Below are positions 19,926 through 29,560 of a DNA stretch of 64,000 nucleotides, piece by piece. Source of the DNA: Eukaryota sp. TZLM1-RC (lineage: Eukaryota; Metamonada: BaSk clade); contig JAUPSS010000007.1 in NCBI GenBank assembly GCA_040285825.1, forward strand, positions 396,501 through 460,500, in the 5' to 3' direction. The position numbers were made by a program, and so were the translations under genes. A model generated the notes under the pieces. The model had not been told where the DNA came from. It saw only the letters and a program-made list of their open reading frames with translations, and made no database searches. The number at the start of each line of letters is the position of its first letter. Positions within the stretch are counted from its first letter, which is position 1.

Positions 19926-22256
19926 TTAATCCAAATGAAGAGACGAACTATGCCCAAGTTGAGAAACACCCTTGACTGGATACTGAATCCACCATGGAAA
20001 ACAAGATAATTCTACTATACATGTTTTTTGATTTTGTTTAACAGATTCAATTAAACCTTGATTAATGAATAATGATGGCGATAAATAGGATTTTGAAAGA
20101 ATGTCCATATCAGGACTAATCAATTGAATGAATTTCAAAGAGGGAAAGTTTTGTTCAGTGATATTGGTAGGAAGATGGCTATGAATAATTAATTCCTGTA
20201 AGTTTGGTGATTGTATTTGAACATCAACAGGTCCCACATCTGTTTCCAATTTAATAATGGAATAAGGCAAAGATACACGTCCATTCAAGATCCTTTCAGA
20301 AAGAGTACGAGGCATCACTACCAATTCTTTTAACGATGTAAAATAGCTTAAATCAGCAACTCCAATGTCTTTATGTTTTAGCACCAACTTCACTACTGAT
20401 GTGGGTAATTGTCCTATACAAAATTCACAATGCAGCTCTAGACATTTGAGATTTGATAAATGTGTCAGGTTTCTGGGGTTTCTGTCCGAATACACAATCC
20501 CCCTAAGCTGAACGACTTCAACACTTGGGAACAAAAACAATAAACGTGACTCATCAGCAATATTGTCATAGTAAATATCAAGTTTTTTGACCCTATTGTT
20601 AATTACATTGGGACCATTGTAAGTAATGGACAATCGCAACTGCAATTCACAAATATTTTCATCTAATTCTAAATTTTGAGGATCTTGTATACACATCTTG
20701 TTGTGAATTGGATGAACATTAAACACTTCTTGAGCAAACTGAACTACTTTTTTACTAATACCACATTTGGAGTGAAATCTTGCTTTGACATATGGATGAT
20801 TACCAAAGAGCTCCTGCAAATAATTCAAATATTCCCAATAAACAAGCTTAATTAGACCACTAAACATGATATGCAAAGGTTGTTTTGGATATCGGAAACT
20901 GCCAAGTATTTCAGAACCAAATACTTTGACAGGTTGTGGTCGATCAATCAAATCACCTGTACCTAATTGACCTTTCTTGTTCCTTCCCCAAGCCCAAACA
21001 GTGTTTTTGTTGTAAGCAAAAAGGAAGTCATGTCCTACTGAAATACCTTCTATTTCAGCGAAAGCTTCAACACAAATAGGGTGATAAAGAAATTCATATG
21101 ACTCACTGATTGCATTCAATTGACCCCAAACAAAAACTTTACCATTATTATCAATGGCAGAATAAACGCCTCGGTAGCCACAAATAGTAGCAATTCTACT
21201 TAAACCAAACACTTTGGTGGGATTGGTAATGATGAGCTCATTCTGGTCAATTTCAATCTCACACTTCCAAACAAAACCTTTAAAATCAATGACAAATAGC
21301 TGATTTTTATCCTTATCCTTCTCAAAAAAGAATGAACCCTGAACTGATTTTCTTGGCTCTAAATGTTGGGTCACTGATAGCTTGGTAGTACTTGAAAGGT
21401 GATTAGGGTATTCGTCATCAATGCCTATGGTATAATACTCAAGATCTTTGAATGGTGATCGGAGATCATAAGTTATATGGAACAAAAAGATATCGCCAGT
21501 TTCCTCTGTTGCTAGAAAAGAATCTCCATCTACTACCGCACCAACATCATAATGGGGAGCAAGATCAACAATATTACTCAACTCTTCTATAAATTCAAAT
21601 GATTTACCATATCCCCATTTCACAACACCGTCCTCTTTGGTTAAAGCAAATGAACAACACCCACCACAATAAAGCTCCTTGATGTTATAAGGAATGTCTA
21701 CCAGGGAAATGGGTAGTAACTTCTTACGTGACATGTTAATTTTCATATGTTCATTACAACCCCAACCAAACAACTTACCTTCGGATGAAAGAGCAAGGGA
21801 ATGTTCACAACCGGCTGAAATGGTTACAATATTGGTTAACGGTAATTTGATTGGCGATTTGATTACTTTAGGTCCATTATAAAGAACTTGACCATCGAAG
21901 TTATTGCCCCATCCATAAACCTGACCAGAATAAGTGAGAAGAAGGCTATGTCCCAATCCAGAAGAAATAGATTTGACTCCTAAGTACCGATCAACCGGAA
22001 GAGAGCAAGAATGAGTATGATGTAATGAAACTTGGAGATTGAGAGAGAGGCCAACCAAGTACAACGGAGCTGTGCTTGAATTGTGGGAGATGGTTTGAGA
22101 TGAAGTCTTTTGAATTCTTGATGATTGGTGTGAATTCAGAGCATGTGACTGAAGATCGAGAGAAGAGTTTGGGCAACAGTGAAAATGGTGTTCTGGGAAA
22201 CCAGAAGAGGTTGAGTTATCACGAAAGTCGCCGTGATGGGCTTCGTGGTGGCTCAT
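19926..22256 (-). CDS. RCC1-repeat / leucine-rich protein, copy B
   Basis: About 776 residues with the same plan as copy A: His/Ser-rich start (M-S-H-H-E-A-H-H-G-D-F), RCC1-like blades (S-L-L-L-T-Y-S-G-Q-V-Y-G-W-G, H-S-L-A-L-S-S-E-G-K-L-F-G-W-G, V-W-A-W-G-R-N-K-K-G-Q-L-G-T-G-D), the V-Y-W-E-Y-L-N-Y-L-Q-E-L-F block, leucine-rich repeats and the F-P-W-W-I-Q-Y-P tail. The open frame reaches 22298 only via GTG, so the ATG at 22256 is taken. The right-arm partner (copy F) carries a one-base insertion; B is the intact one. It lies 3' of copy C on the same strand, 0.5 kb apart. Confidence 0.87.
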   Translation of the reverse strand: MSHHEAHHGDFRDNSTSSGFPEHHFHCCPNSSLDLQSHALNSHQSSRIQKTSSQTISHNSSTAPLYLVGLSLNLQVSLHHTHSCSLPVDRYLGVKSISSGLGHSLLLTYSGQVYGWGNNFDGQVLYNGPKVIKSPIKLPLTNIVTISAGCEHSLALSSEGKLFGWGCNEHMKINMSRKKLLPISLVDIPYNIKELYCGGCCSFALTKEDGVVKWGYGKSFEFIEELSNIVDLAPHYDVGAVVDGDSFLATEETGDIFLFHITYDLRSPFKDLEYYTIGIDDEYPNHLSSTTKLSVTQHLEPRKSVQGSFFFEKDKDKNQLFVIDFKGFVWKCEIEIDQNELIITNPTKVFGLSRIATICGYRGVYSAIDNNGKVFVWGQLNAISESYEFLYHPICVEAFAEIEGISVGHDFLFAYNKNTVWAWGRNKKGQLGTGDLIDRPQPVKVFGSEILGSFRYPKQPLHIMFSGLIKLVYWEYLNYLQELFGNHPYVKARFHSKCGISKKVVQFAQEVFNVHPIHNKMCIQDPQNLELDENICELQLRLSITYNGPNVINNRVKKLDIYYDNIADESRLLFLFPSVEVVQLRGIVYSDRNPRNLTHLSNLKCLELHCEFCIGQLPTSVVKLVLKHKDIGVADLSYFTSLKELVVMPRTLSERILNGRVSLPYSIIKLETDVGPVDVQIQSPNLQELIIHSHLPTNITEQNFPSLKFIQLISPDMDILSKSYLSPSLFINQGLIESVKQNQKTCIVELSCFPWWIQYPVKGVSQLGHSSSLHLD

Positions 22257-22369
22257 TGTTGTAGAGAGGGGTAATAGTTTATGGAAATCAATGATCACGA
22301 TATTTCTACCTCCAAATCAAAAATAAGCTATCTGAATGAATGCTTAAGTTAAACCGGAAAAAAACAACA

Positions 22370-22760
22370 AAATAAATAGTGTTAGACCTATTCTTGTTGG
22401 ATAATCATTAACCGGGTCCCTTTCTTCTCATCAATGATAGCAAAGTAACCACTAAAGCCAGAAATGTTTCAAGGCTTTTCAATTTGAAATTAAAACTAAT
22501 CAAGTCTTTCTGTGCTTTTGATGAATTGAATCATGTATTCACTATTGCATGACAACAAATACAATCCTGGTTTGAGTTTTTAAATAATTCTAAACCCTAT
22601 GCAGTGTATATCATTCTGGAGAAATTTGATGGGATTTCTGTGTACTTTGATCTTATTTGTTGACAAATGTCGGCTCTAATTATTTGCTTTTTTAATATAC
22701 AAATGTCTTGAAACAAAGTGACATTCCAGGCCTCTGTTCTAATGCTGGACATTACTGGAT
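22370..22760 (+). pseudogene. Reverse transcriptase relic between RCC1 genes (left arm)
   Basis: Reads V-R-P-I-L-V-G, a stop, then S-L-T, matching E-V-R-P-I-P-I-G-E-S-L-T in the better copy at 40.8 kb, the region before RT motif A in non-LTR elements. Downstream sequence parallels that copy with gaps and stops. The same relic is in the right arm (48000-48425, minus). Confidence 0.55.
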
Positions 22761-22800
22761 TTGCTGTGTAGTGTCTATTGCTAAATATAGATTGTATTAT

Positions 22801-25023
22801 CTATATTTTATTTACATCTACATAGTCACCAAATACATCAATCAACCAGCCATTAGCTGAATACTGAATCCACCACGGAAAACAAGATAATTCAACTAAA
22901 AATTCATTCTTGATTAGTTTAACGGATTTAATTAAACCTTGAATCTTAAATTTCAGTGGAGATAGGGGAGAATTAGACAAACTGTCTTTATCAAATCCCC
23001 TCAGCTGAATGAATTGCAAAGAGGGAAAGTTTTGTCCAGTAATATTGGTAGGAACAAGGTCAATTACCAATTCCTTCACCCTTGTTAACTGCATTTGAAT
23101 ATTAACGTGTACATGAAAACAGACTTCCAAGGTAACAATGGAATTAGATAGTGCAACTTCTCCTTTTAATACATTTTTTGAAAGGCGGCGAGATAACACA
23201 AGCAATTCTTTCAATGAGGTGAGATAGCTCAAGTCAGTGACAACAATTCTTTGATGTTTAAGCACTAACTTCGCTAGTGAGGTGGGTAATTTCTGTATAG
23301 TCACAGTGCAATCAAGCTCTAGACATTGGAGCTTTGATAAATGTTCCAAATTTATTGAAGACTTTCTACCAAGAATCGACCTTCCACCAAACCTAACATT
23401 TTCAACATTGGGGAAAAACTGAAACAGCTCTGAATCACCGTTAAACCCATTATAGTAAACATCAAGTTTTTTGATTTTTCTGTTAATTACATTGGGACCA
23501 TTGTAAGTAATGGACAATCGCAACTGCAATTCACAAATATTTTCATCTAATTCTAAATTTTGGGGATCTTGCATACACATCTTGTTTTGAATTGAATGAA
23601 CATTAAACACTTCTTGAGCAAATTGAACTGCCCTTCTACTAATACCACATTTGGTGTGAAATCTTGCTTTAACATATGGATGATTACCAAAGAGCTCATC
23701 TAAAAAATTCAAATATTCCCAATAAACAAGCTTAATTAGACCACTAAACATTCTATCCAAAGGCTGTTTTGGATATCGGAACCTGCCAAGTATTTCTGAC
23801 AAAAATAATTGGACAGGTTGTGGTCGATCAAGCAAATCACCTGTACCTAATTGACCTACATTGTTCCTTCCCCAGGCCCAAACAGTGTTTTTGTTGTAGG
23901 CAAAAAGAAAGTTATAGCCTAAAGAAATACCTTCTATATTAGTGAAAGTTTTGATACACTGTGGTTCCTCAGAATCTTCATAAAAATCACTTAATCTACT
24001 CAACTTACCCCACACAAAACCTTTACCATTAATATCAACGGCAGAATAAATACCCTCACAACCGCTGATAGAAACAATATTTGTTAAACCACCAATTTGA
24101 GTAGGTTTTTCATTAAAACAGAAATTGTCCGAGTTTTTGATGAACTTCCAAACATTACCATCAAAATCAATAACGAATAGACAATTACTGTCAAATAAAA
24201 AGGAGCTTTGGAAAGGTCTTTTTAGAGATGAGTGGTTAGTAATTGGTATCTCAGTGATGGGAGCGATTTCTATACTATCATCAAAACTATAATAATCATC
24301 AGAACTGGAATCAGCATGATCAGAACTATCTTCTTCACGTTGTAAGTTAAAACAGAAGAAATCACCATTTCCATCAATTGCTACAAACGAATCACCGAAA
24401 ACAGAAATGGAAGCAATACCATTCAATTCTTCTATTAATTCAAATGGTTTACCATCTCCCCATTTGATCACCTGACCTTCCTTGGATACAGCAAATGAAC
24501 AACACCCACCTCCATAAACTTCCCTTGGATTGAAAGGAATTTCGATTTGGGTAATTGGTAGTGAACGACTATAAGAAAGGCAAATTTGACTGTCATAACA
24601 TTCACCCCAGCCATATAACTTACCTTCAGAAGAGAGCGCAAGGGAGTGAGTAATTCCAGCTGAAATGGAGATAATACCAGTAAGTGATAATTTGATTGGT
24701 GATTTGATTCTACAAGGTCCATTATGAAAAACTTGACCATAGAAATTACGCCCCCACCCGTAAACCTCACCAGAATATGTGAGAAGAAGGATGTGCTGAT
24801 GAGACACTGAAATGAACTTAACCCCTACCCCTGGTTCCCGGAGAGGAATGTGAGAAGCAGCGGCAAGGGTTTGTTCAGAACTAAGTGGGCTTGTGGCAGA
24901 GTGACGAGTAATTGGAGCATCGGGCAAGAGATCAAGAGAAGGGTTTGTGAAAACATGACCAATGTGTTGTGTTGGAGAGTAGGAAGGAAAAGAGGTATCA
25001 GGAGAGACCTTTTTTTGAGGCAT
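22801..25023 (-). CDS. RCC1-repeat / leucine-rich protein, copy C
   Basis: 740 residues, ATG start (M-P-Q-K-K-V-S-P-D-T-S). Same architecture: short disordered N-terminus, blades including H-I-L-L-L-T-Y-S-G-E-V-Y-G-W-G and H-S-L-A-L-S-S-E-G-K-L-Y-G-W-G, an acidic Ser/Asp loop (S-S-D-H-A-D-S-S-S-D-D-Y-Y-S), V-W-A-W-G-R-N-N-V-G-Q-L-G-T-G-D, the helical block, leucine-rich repeats and the C-F-P-W-W-I-Q-Y tail. Partner of copy E. The Fanzor2 insertion begins 15 bases upstream of its ATG, which must have displaced its promoter. Confidence 0.88.
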   Translation of the reverse strand: MPQKKVSPDTSFPSYSPTQHIGHVFTNPSLDLLPDAPITRHSATSPLSSEQTLAAASHIPLREPGVGVKFISVSHQHILLLTYSGEVYGWGRNFYGQVFHNGPCRIKSPIKLSLTGIISISAGITHSLALSSEGKLYGWGECYDSQICLSYSRSLPITQIEIPFNPREVYGGGCCSFAVSKEGQVIKWGDGKPFELIEELNGIASISVFGDSFVAIDGNGDFFCFNLQREEDSSDHADSSSDDYYSFDDSIEIAPITEIPITNHSSLKRPFQSSFLFDSNCLFVIDFDGNVWKFIKNSDNFCFNEKPTQIGGLTNIVSISGCEGIYSAVDINGKGFVWGKLSRLSDFYEDSEEPQCIKTFTNIEGISLGYNFLFAYNKNTVWAWGRNNVGQLGTGDLLDRPQPVQLFLSEILGRFRYPKQPLDRMFSGLIKLVYWEYLNFLDELFGNHPYVKARFHTKCGISRRAVQFAQEVFNVHSIQNKMCMQDPQNLELDENICELQLRLSITYNGPNVINRKIKKLDVYYNGFNGDSELFQFFPNVENVRFGGRSILGRKSSINLEHLSKLQCLELDCTVTIQKLPTSLAKLVLKHQRIVVTDLSYLTSLKELLVLSRRLSKNVLKGEVALSNSIVTLEVCFHVHVNIQMQLTRVKELVIDLVPTNITGQNFPSLQFIQLRGFDKDSLSNSPLSPLKFKIQGLIKSVKLIKNEFLVELSCFPWWIQYSANGWLIDVFGDYVDVNKI

Positions 25024-25045
25024 TGAAACAGATGATATCCATAAC

Positions 25046-26785
25046 CCAATTCTGTTTCTTCAAAGTTTCTACCGAAATATCTCCTACGTGTTGTAAATGT
25101 TAACATCTTAACATAAACTTCTTCAATAACTGCTCAAATATGGCTGTAAAATCATTAAAATTTAAAATTAAATAAAATTAAATGTAAAAATTATGTTAAA
25201 TTGATATTGAGTTGGTGTACCTCTGCACTGACATAGAATGTCGATACTTATGTGCCAAATTGAGGTAAATCTAAGAAAAACGGCTGCCACACAGTTAGGA
25301 GATCCATTGCACATTACTATGATCTAATCATGTAAAGCTTTTGGCTAATGTAATCAAGTGTCTTTTTTAGGGGTGTAAATTGAAACTAAACCAAAATCAA
25401 ACCAATAACGAAAAACCCACAAGAGAACAAGAGGTAAATGAAGGAGAAGGAAACTGGAAAAAAACATAGAGTTTAGACGGAGTAACAACAATTAGAACAG
25501 CTAGAGGATAAATCAAGCTGATGTTGATGACCACTAATAGAGATACAGTGGATAGGCATTTGATACAATTGTGGAAATTAGCAATCAATTTGAAATTGCA
25601 ATAAGCATGTCAGACATCGTGTCAGACAGCGAGATTATCATGACTCTTCCCATTCTTCTAACATCATGCAGCAGAAGGAGAACAAGGATTACGAGGTTAC
25701 GAACTCAGTTCCCTCCTCCTCTAACCTGTTCTTCAAAGAACAGCCGAGTACTTCTTCCCAAACTTCTCAGTCGGGAACAGTCATCCTGTTATACAGGAAT
25801 AAACGGAAAGTCAGAGCCTCGATTACTTATCGAAATCGTCGTTCTGATCCTTCCGTGGGGGTAGAGTACTGCACTTTTCTGAGTCATCATGTGAGTCATG
25901 ATAAGGGTGCTGTTGAATCAGCCATGGTGCTAATCACCTTAGATATGGGATGTTCTTCTTTGTGTTTTGTTTTGAATTGTTATTTTGATGTTATTGAGTT
26001 TGTTGTTTTTTGTTGCTCAGCTATTTGTACTGATGTTGCGAAATCGATGGGCGATAAAATATACTGAGGTAGATTACGACAGGAACCAAATGATAGCGTC
26101 TAACGAAATGACAATCGAAGATGCAAATACCGAAATGTGTGCGTTTGCTGTCAATTCAGCAACTTTTATAGATTTTTCCAACTTTGTGGTTGCCAAACTT
26201 CGGCAAGTTTGTTTGACAATTGACTTTTATAATCTTAACTTGTGGAGCATTCATAAAATGCAAGCTTTTATTCACAAACAAAAGACTGAAAGTTGGTTGT
26301 TAAAAAACCTTGTTCAGCAATTTGGCAATCCAAAAGACATTTAAATACTAATGGGTAATTATGGTAAAAAAGGTTCCAAGAATTTGAAACATGAGAGACC
26401 TACTAGAGGCATTGGATGGATTCAATTTCTGAAAGGAAATTGATTTGAAGTATTTATGATTAATGAAACTTTCACTTCAGCGAAATGTCCTGTTTGTTTT
26501 GAAAAGGTTGCTATGTTTTTGAGAGTAACAAGCCCCAGAATTTATAGAAGGAAAAAGACTCCTGTTACCACATGTCATGGTTTATTAGCTTGTAATAGTG
26601 AGAGTTGCAAACTCAGTAACAAAGGCTTAACAAAGCTTTTCAATAGAAATAAGCTGGCTTGTCTGAATATGTTTACAATTGCTGAAGCCAGAATGAGTGG
26701 TAATGAAAGGCCTCAGTATCTGTGTAGTAGATAGTTTTTGTAATTATTCCACACGAAAAAAAGATCGTGTATTTATGGGAATTTC
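25046..26785 (+). mobile_element. 1.74-kb insertion carrying a Fanzor2 gene
   Basis: The flanking sequence aligns directly with the undisturbed right arm around 45733-45739, where GTTATGG occurs once. Here it occurs twice, as CCATAAC at 25039-25045 and 26786-26792, as expected for a 7-bp target duplication. The insertion is oriented with its Fanzor2 gene on the plus strand, away from RCC1 copy C. The right end carries a near-palindrome GGGAATTTCCC. No clear terminal inverted repeat was seen. The type of transposase that moved it is unknown; no transposase is recognised inside. Confidence 0.7.
25985..26734 (+). pseudogene. Fanzor2-type nuclease, C-terminal half, broken
   Basis: Reads F-I-D-F-S-N-F-V-V-A-K-L-R-Q-V and H-K-M-Q-A-F-I-H-K-Q-K (helical region), G-N-P-K-D-I, stop, then L-M-G-N-Y-G-K-K-G-S-K-N, a further stop, then I-N-E-T-F-T-S-A-K-C-P-V-C-F, T-C-H-G-L-L-A-C-N-S-E-S-C and N-R-N-K-L-A-C-L-N-M. 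These correspond to the RuvC-II region, zinc finger and RuvC-III. In RuvC-III the usual Asp (N-R-D) is Asn. Two stops and the lost Asp make it inactive. An earlier frame (25666-26067) may hold the N-terminal part; a T-rich tract ending in CAG near 26020 might be a splice acceptor. Confidence 0.75.
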
Positions 26786-26799
26786 CCATAACAAATAAA

Positions 26800-27170
26800 T
26801 AAGTGTCCTTCTTAGACTAATTTGCAGGGATTGAACTTTTGAGAAGTGGAAGATTTGATTCTTATTAACCTTCACTCTCTGTAGGTATTTCGGTCAATCT
26901 CCACCATTTATATAAGCTTCCAGCACTGCCAACATGTTCAGTAAACTATTTCAATCTCTACTCCACAATCTTTCGTATGATTTACACATGGTAAGCCCCT
27001 GACGAATAGACATGTCATGTCTCTCTTGGCCTAGAATTTTTGCACCATCGGAATTATTCCACTGTTTTCTCCGTTTTCTTACAGTTGAAATGACCACAAC
27101 TGGTTCGAAACTCATCAATCAGGAAGACCCTATAACCAGCTTTTTTAAATAGGATGCTCTACCCTTGTTC
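26800..27170 (-). pseudogene. Fanzor2 C-terminal fragment (left arm)
   Basis: Reverse complement matches the end of the Fanzor2 at 44.3-45.7 kb: L-F-K-K-A-G-Y, a D-E-F-like motif, then Q-G-L-T-M-C-K-S-Y-E-R-L-W-S-R-D and L-N-M-L-A-V-L-E-A-Y-I-N-G-G-D. The second cysteine of the C-x-x-C pair is Tyr and a stop follows S-R-D. Similarity fades near 27170, which marks the end of the duplicated arm. Confidence 0.7.
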
Positions 27171-27419
27171 TTTGGTAACTTTTTTAGTTTTCAAGGAAGT
27201 AATAGAGGGATCCGGTCATTAATGAAAAGCGAAGTAATTCGTGCAACTTTGTTTCTCATTGCAGAAATTTCGTCTTCAATATCAAATATTAATATAAAAT
27301 ATAATCATAAAAATATGAGTTTATTTTGTAAAGTGGTGCAAGATCAATAAAAATTTTCCCAATATTAATGAGCAAATGTTTCCTTCTTTGGAGTTGATTC
27401 AAATGGTAATAACTCATAA

Positions 27420-27656
27420 TGATTGTTTATCAAGTTATCTTCTATCACCAGTGAAATTAAATAGTCAAGGTTTAACAAGTATAACAACCAAATATTCATT
27501 TTTGATTAGTTGAACAGATTTAATTTAACGTTCAACTAATCATGAATGGTTATTTAGTTGATTTATCTTGTTTTCCATGTTGTATTCAATATCCAGCTGA
27601 TGGCTGGTTGAAGGATGTATTCAGTAATTTTTCAGATGGAGATAAACATCTTTTGT
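27420..27656 (+). pseudogene. RCC1-LRR family, C-terminal relic
   Basis: Reads L-L-S-P-V-K-L-N-S-Q-G-L-T, then after a shift M-N-G-Y-L-V-D-L-S-C-F-P-C-C-I-Q-Y-P-A-D, W-L-K-D-V-F and a TAG. This is the family tail (S-P-V-K-F-K-N-Q-G-L and C-F-P-W-W-I-Q-Y-P), with both tryptophans changed to Cys. A seventh member of the family in the window. Confidence 0.75.
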
Positions 27657-28058
27657 AGTAAATAAATATCTTTTGTTATCATATAATATATATAAATTTT
27701 TCAAGTGGTGATTGATGAGAATTTATGATTGGTGAACATCATTCAATTAACCAATTAAAATACTACCATTGGATGTTCATAGAATGATTTTCCGAAAGAC
27801 CTCAAAGTCAGAAACAAAACATATTGGGATGGTGATGCAGCTTTTGATAATGTTTGACCATAAAAATCGCTACCACTGTTTCCATTGTGTCAGTTTAAAG
27901 TCGTTTATAGAACACTACATTTTTCCAAAAAGTCACATAATCCATCGCAAAATCCAACAATAAATCTTGCAATTTACAGATTCAAAAATTTTACCAGACT
28001 TGGCTTTTATGATGATCTTGATGATGATAAAGTCGATGTCAGTAACTGATACCATAAG
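27657..28058. other. Intergenic with a short coding-like end
   Basis: A plus-strand frame to 28048 reads A-I-Y-R-F-K-N-F-T-R-L-G-F-Y-D-D-L-D-D-D-K and then stops. It looks like the end of a lost gene; no family recognised. The inverted-repeat unit begins just after. Confidence 0.3.
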
Positions 28059-28210
28059 AAAATATTTATTGAGGTGTAAAAATGTAGAAAAGGAACAACA
28101 ACAATCAGCTGAAAAGAACTGAACTAAGGAATTTAAAACATAAATATAAAACTACAAACCAGAAAACATGGAAAACTAAATAACATACAACAAAAGCCAT
28201 GTACTTAGGA

Positions 28211-28764
28211 TTAGTTGGGGTTAGTTGGGGTTAACTCCATGAAAGGGCACTCTTGCTTGATTTTGCCAAGTCTCTCAATGTCTTGTTGCACAGTAACGAT
28301 CTGTTGTTTCAGGAGTTTTTCAGCTGCAAGAATGCCCTTTCTTTCAAGTGCCAGACCTTTCTTGAGAGCGTGAGTGTCTAAACTCCTTGTTTTAGGAAGA
28401 CTTGATGAATCTGAAGGAACAACAACACGAACGAAAGCCTCTCGAGGTGCTATGGCTACAGTGGGCTTGTCAGAAATATGTGAAAGACATGCAAAAACTA
28501 TGTCCAGAGAATCATTACACATGAAGTAAATACAGCAACGATGTCTGCTCTAGTGTTATACCGAGATTCTAACTAAGAAGAGACCTGTATGTATGTAAGA
28601 TAGGAGAAGTGATTATTGACATTTGGAACCTCCATTATTCTCCCCACCATTATGAAACATGCCACTTTCGAAGTCATTGTCAAGCTTTCACTGTACCTGG
28701 TAGTTTGGTATGCGGGGAGAGTAATCTTTAGTCCATCCGCTTGAATGTTCCCTTTGTCAGTCAT
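28211..28764 (-). CDS. Unrecognised protein in the inverted repeat, possibly two exons
   Basis: The first piece starts M-T-D-K-G-N-I-Q-A-D-G-L-K-I-T-L-P-A-Y-Q (28764 down to about 28600). The second (28522-28211) starts M-C-N-D-S-L-D-I-V and ends I-K-Q-E-C-P-F-M-E-L-T-P-T with a helical, charged stretch. Both pieces are conserved in the other arm (39627-40180), where the second has stops. A short intron of about 45 bases ending TCTTCTTAG or CTTCTCAG could join them, but the exact junction is unclear. Function unknown. Confidence 0.4.
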
Positions 28765-29151
28765 TCATCTCTACTTTTTGGAATGTTTACACTTTTGATG
28801 GAAACCTCAGTGCTTGTTGACATCAGCTACAGAGTTTCTCATCTTTTTGTATAAATTGTATTTATTTAAGCCTTGCATTAACTTTATTACTTTCATATGT
28901 TGTTTTTCTTCATGAAATTGACATGATAAAATACCTGTTTGTGTAGTATTATCATAGCATCATTATATTGGTTCTTTTCACTGTAAGATAACAAAAGCCA
29001 AAATCAATAATACCATCATTGCAGCAAATACTAAAAGTGGAACTCTTTTAAATCCAAGTAATATTGGCTGAAAGCAAGGCAAGTCGAAACAAATTGAATT
29101 GATTATTTTTGATTTGTGAATTGTGTCTAAAACTAAATTTTTTCAAAACAC

Positions 29152-29560
29152 AGTTGAAGATTACGTCATTACGTCATGACAAATCAGGATTTTTGTCATG
29201 GTTATATTTTCAAATTTTTACCAATTAATTTAGTACATGAAATTAATACACATAAACCAACTCCAAACTTTTTTGTAATTCAATTTGAATTATTCCATTT
29301 GAACAATAAAGTATTAACTTTCCAACACAATCTTTTTCCACTACGAGTCTTCCTGTTCCTTCAGAAATTTCGTTTCACAATACAAAAAGCAACTATCATT
29401 TATTTCTATAATATTATTTATGATTACTTTGCATTAAGGTATACTTTTATTGAATAAAATTTATGACAATGAAGAGACAATAATTGGCAAGGAGTGCGCA
29501 CCCCATCCACTCTGCTGTCATGACGTCACGACAAAATGGGTTTGAGTGTAATCTTCAACT
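29152..29560. mobile_element. Nested 0.4-kb MITE-like element (left copy)
   Basis: Bounded by AGTTGAAGATTAC (29152-29164) and its exact reverse complement (29548-29560). Just inside each end lies the palindrome-rich motif TCATGACGTCA or ACGTCATGACA. The interior is very AT-rich. No target duplication seen. Its partner is at 38837-39243. Confidence 0.5.

Larger units (their letters stand above)
17150..27170. repeat. Large inverted duplication, left arm
   Basis: Read on the minus strand, this arm follows the same order as 45300-54930 on the plus strand: Fanzor2 end, RCC1-LRR gene, RT relic, RCC1-LRR gene, LINE fragment, repeated block, broken kinase, short repeated blocks. Long stretches look nearly identical, for example 19926-22298 against 48525-50856. 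Arm differences are clean insertions: the Fanzor2 insertion here (25046-26785), and a family A LINE fragment in the other arm. Limits are approximate because identity was judged by eye. Confidence 0.85.

Noticed and set aside
21694-22264. Open frames opposite RCC1 copies B and F
   Set aside because: Shadows of the RCC1 coding strand; they repeat only because the genes are duplicated.
28209-28232. Telomere-like GTTGGGGTTA repeats
   Set aside because: Only two units, inside the end of a coding frame and repeated in the other arm; not a telomeric tract.
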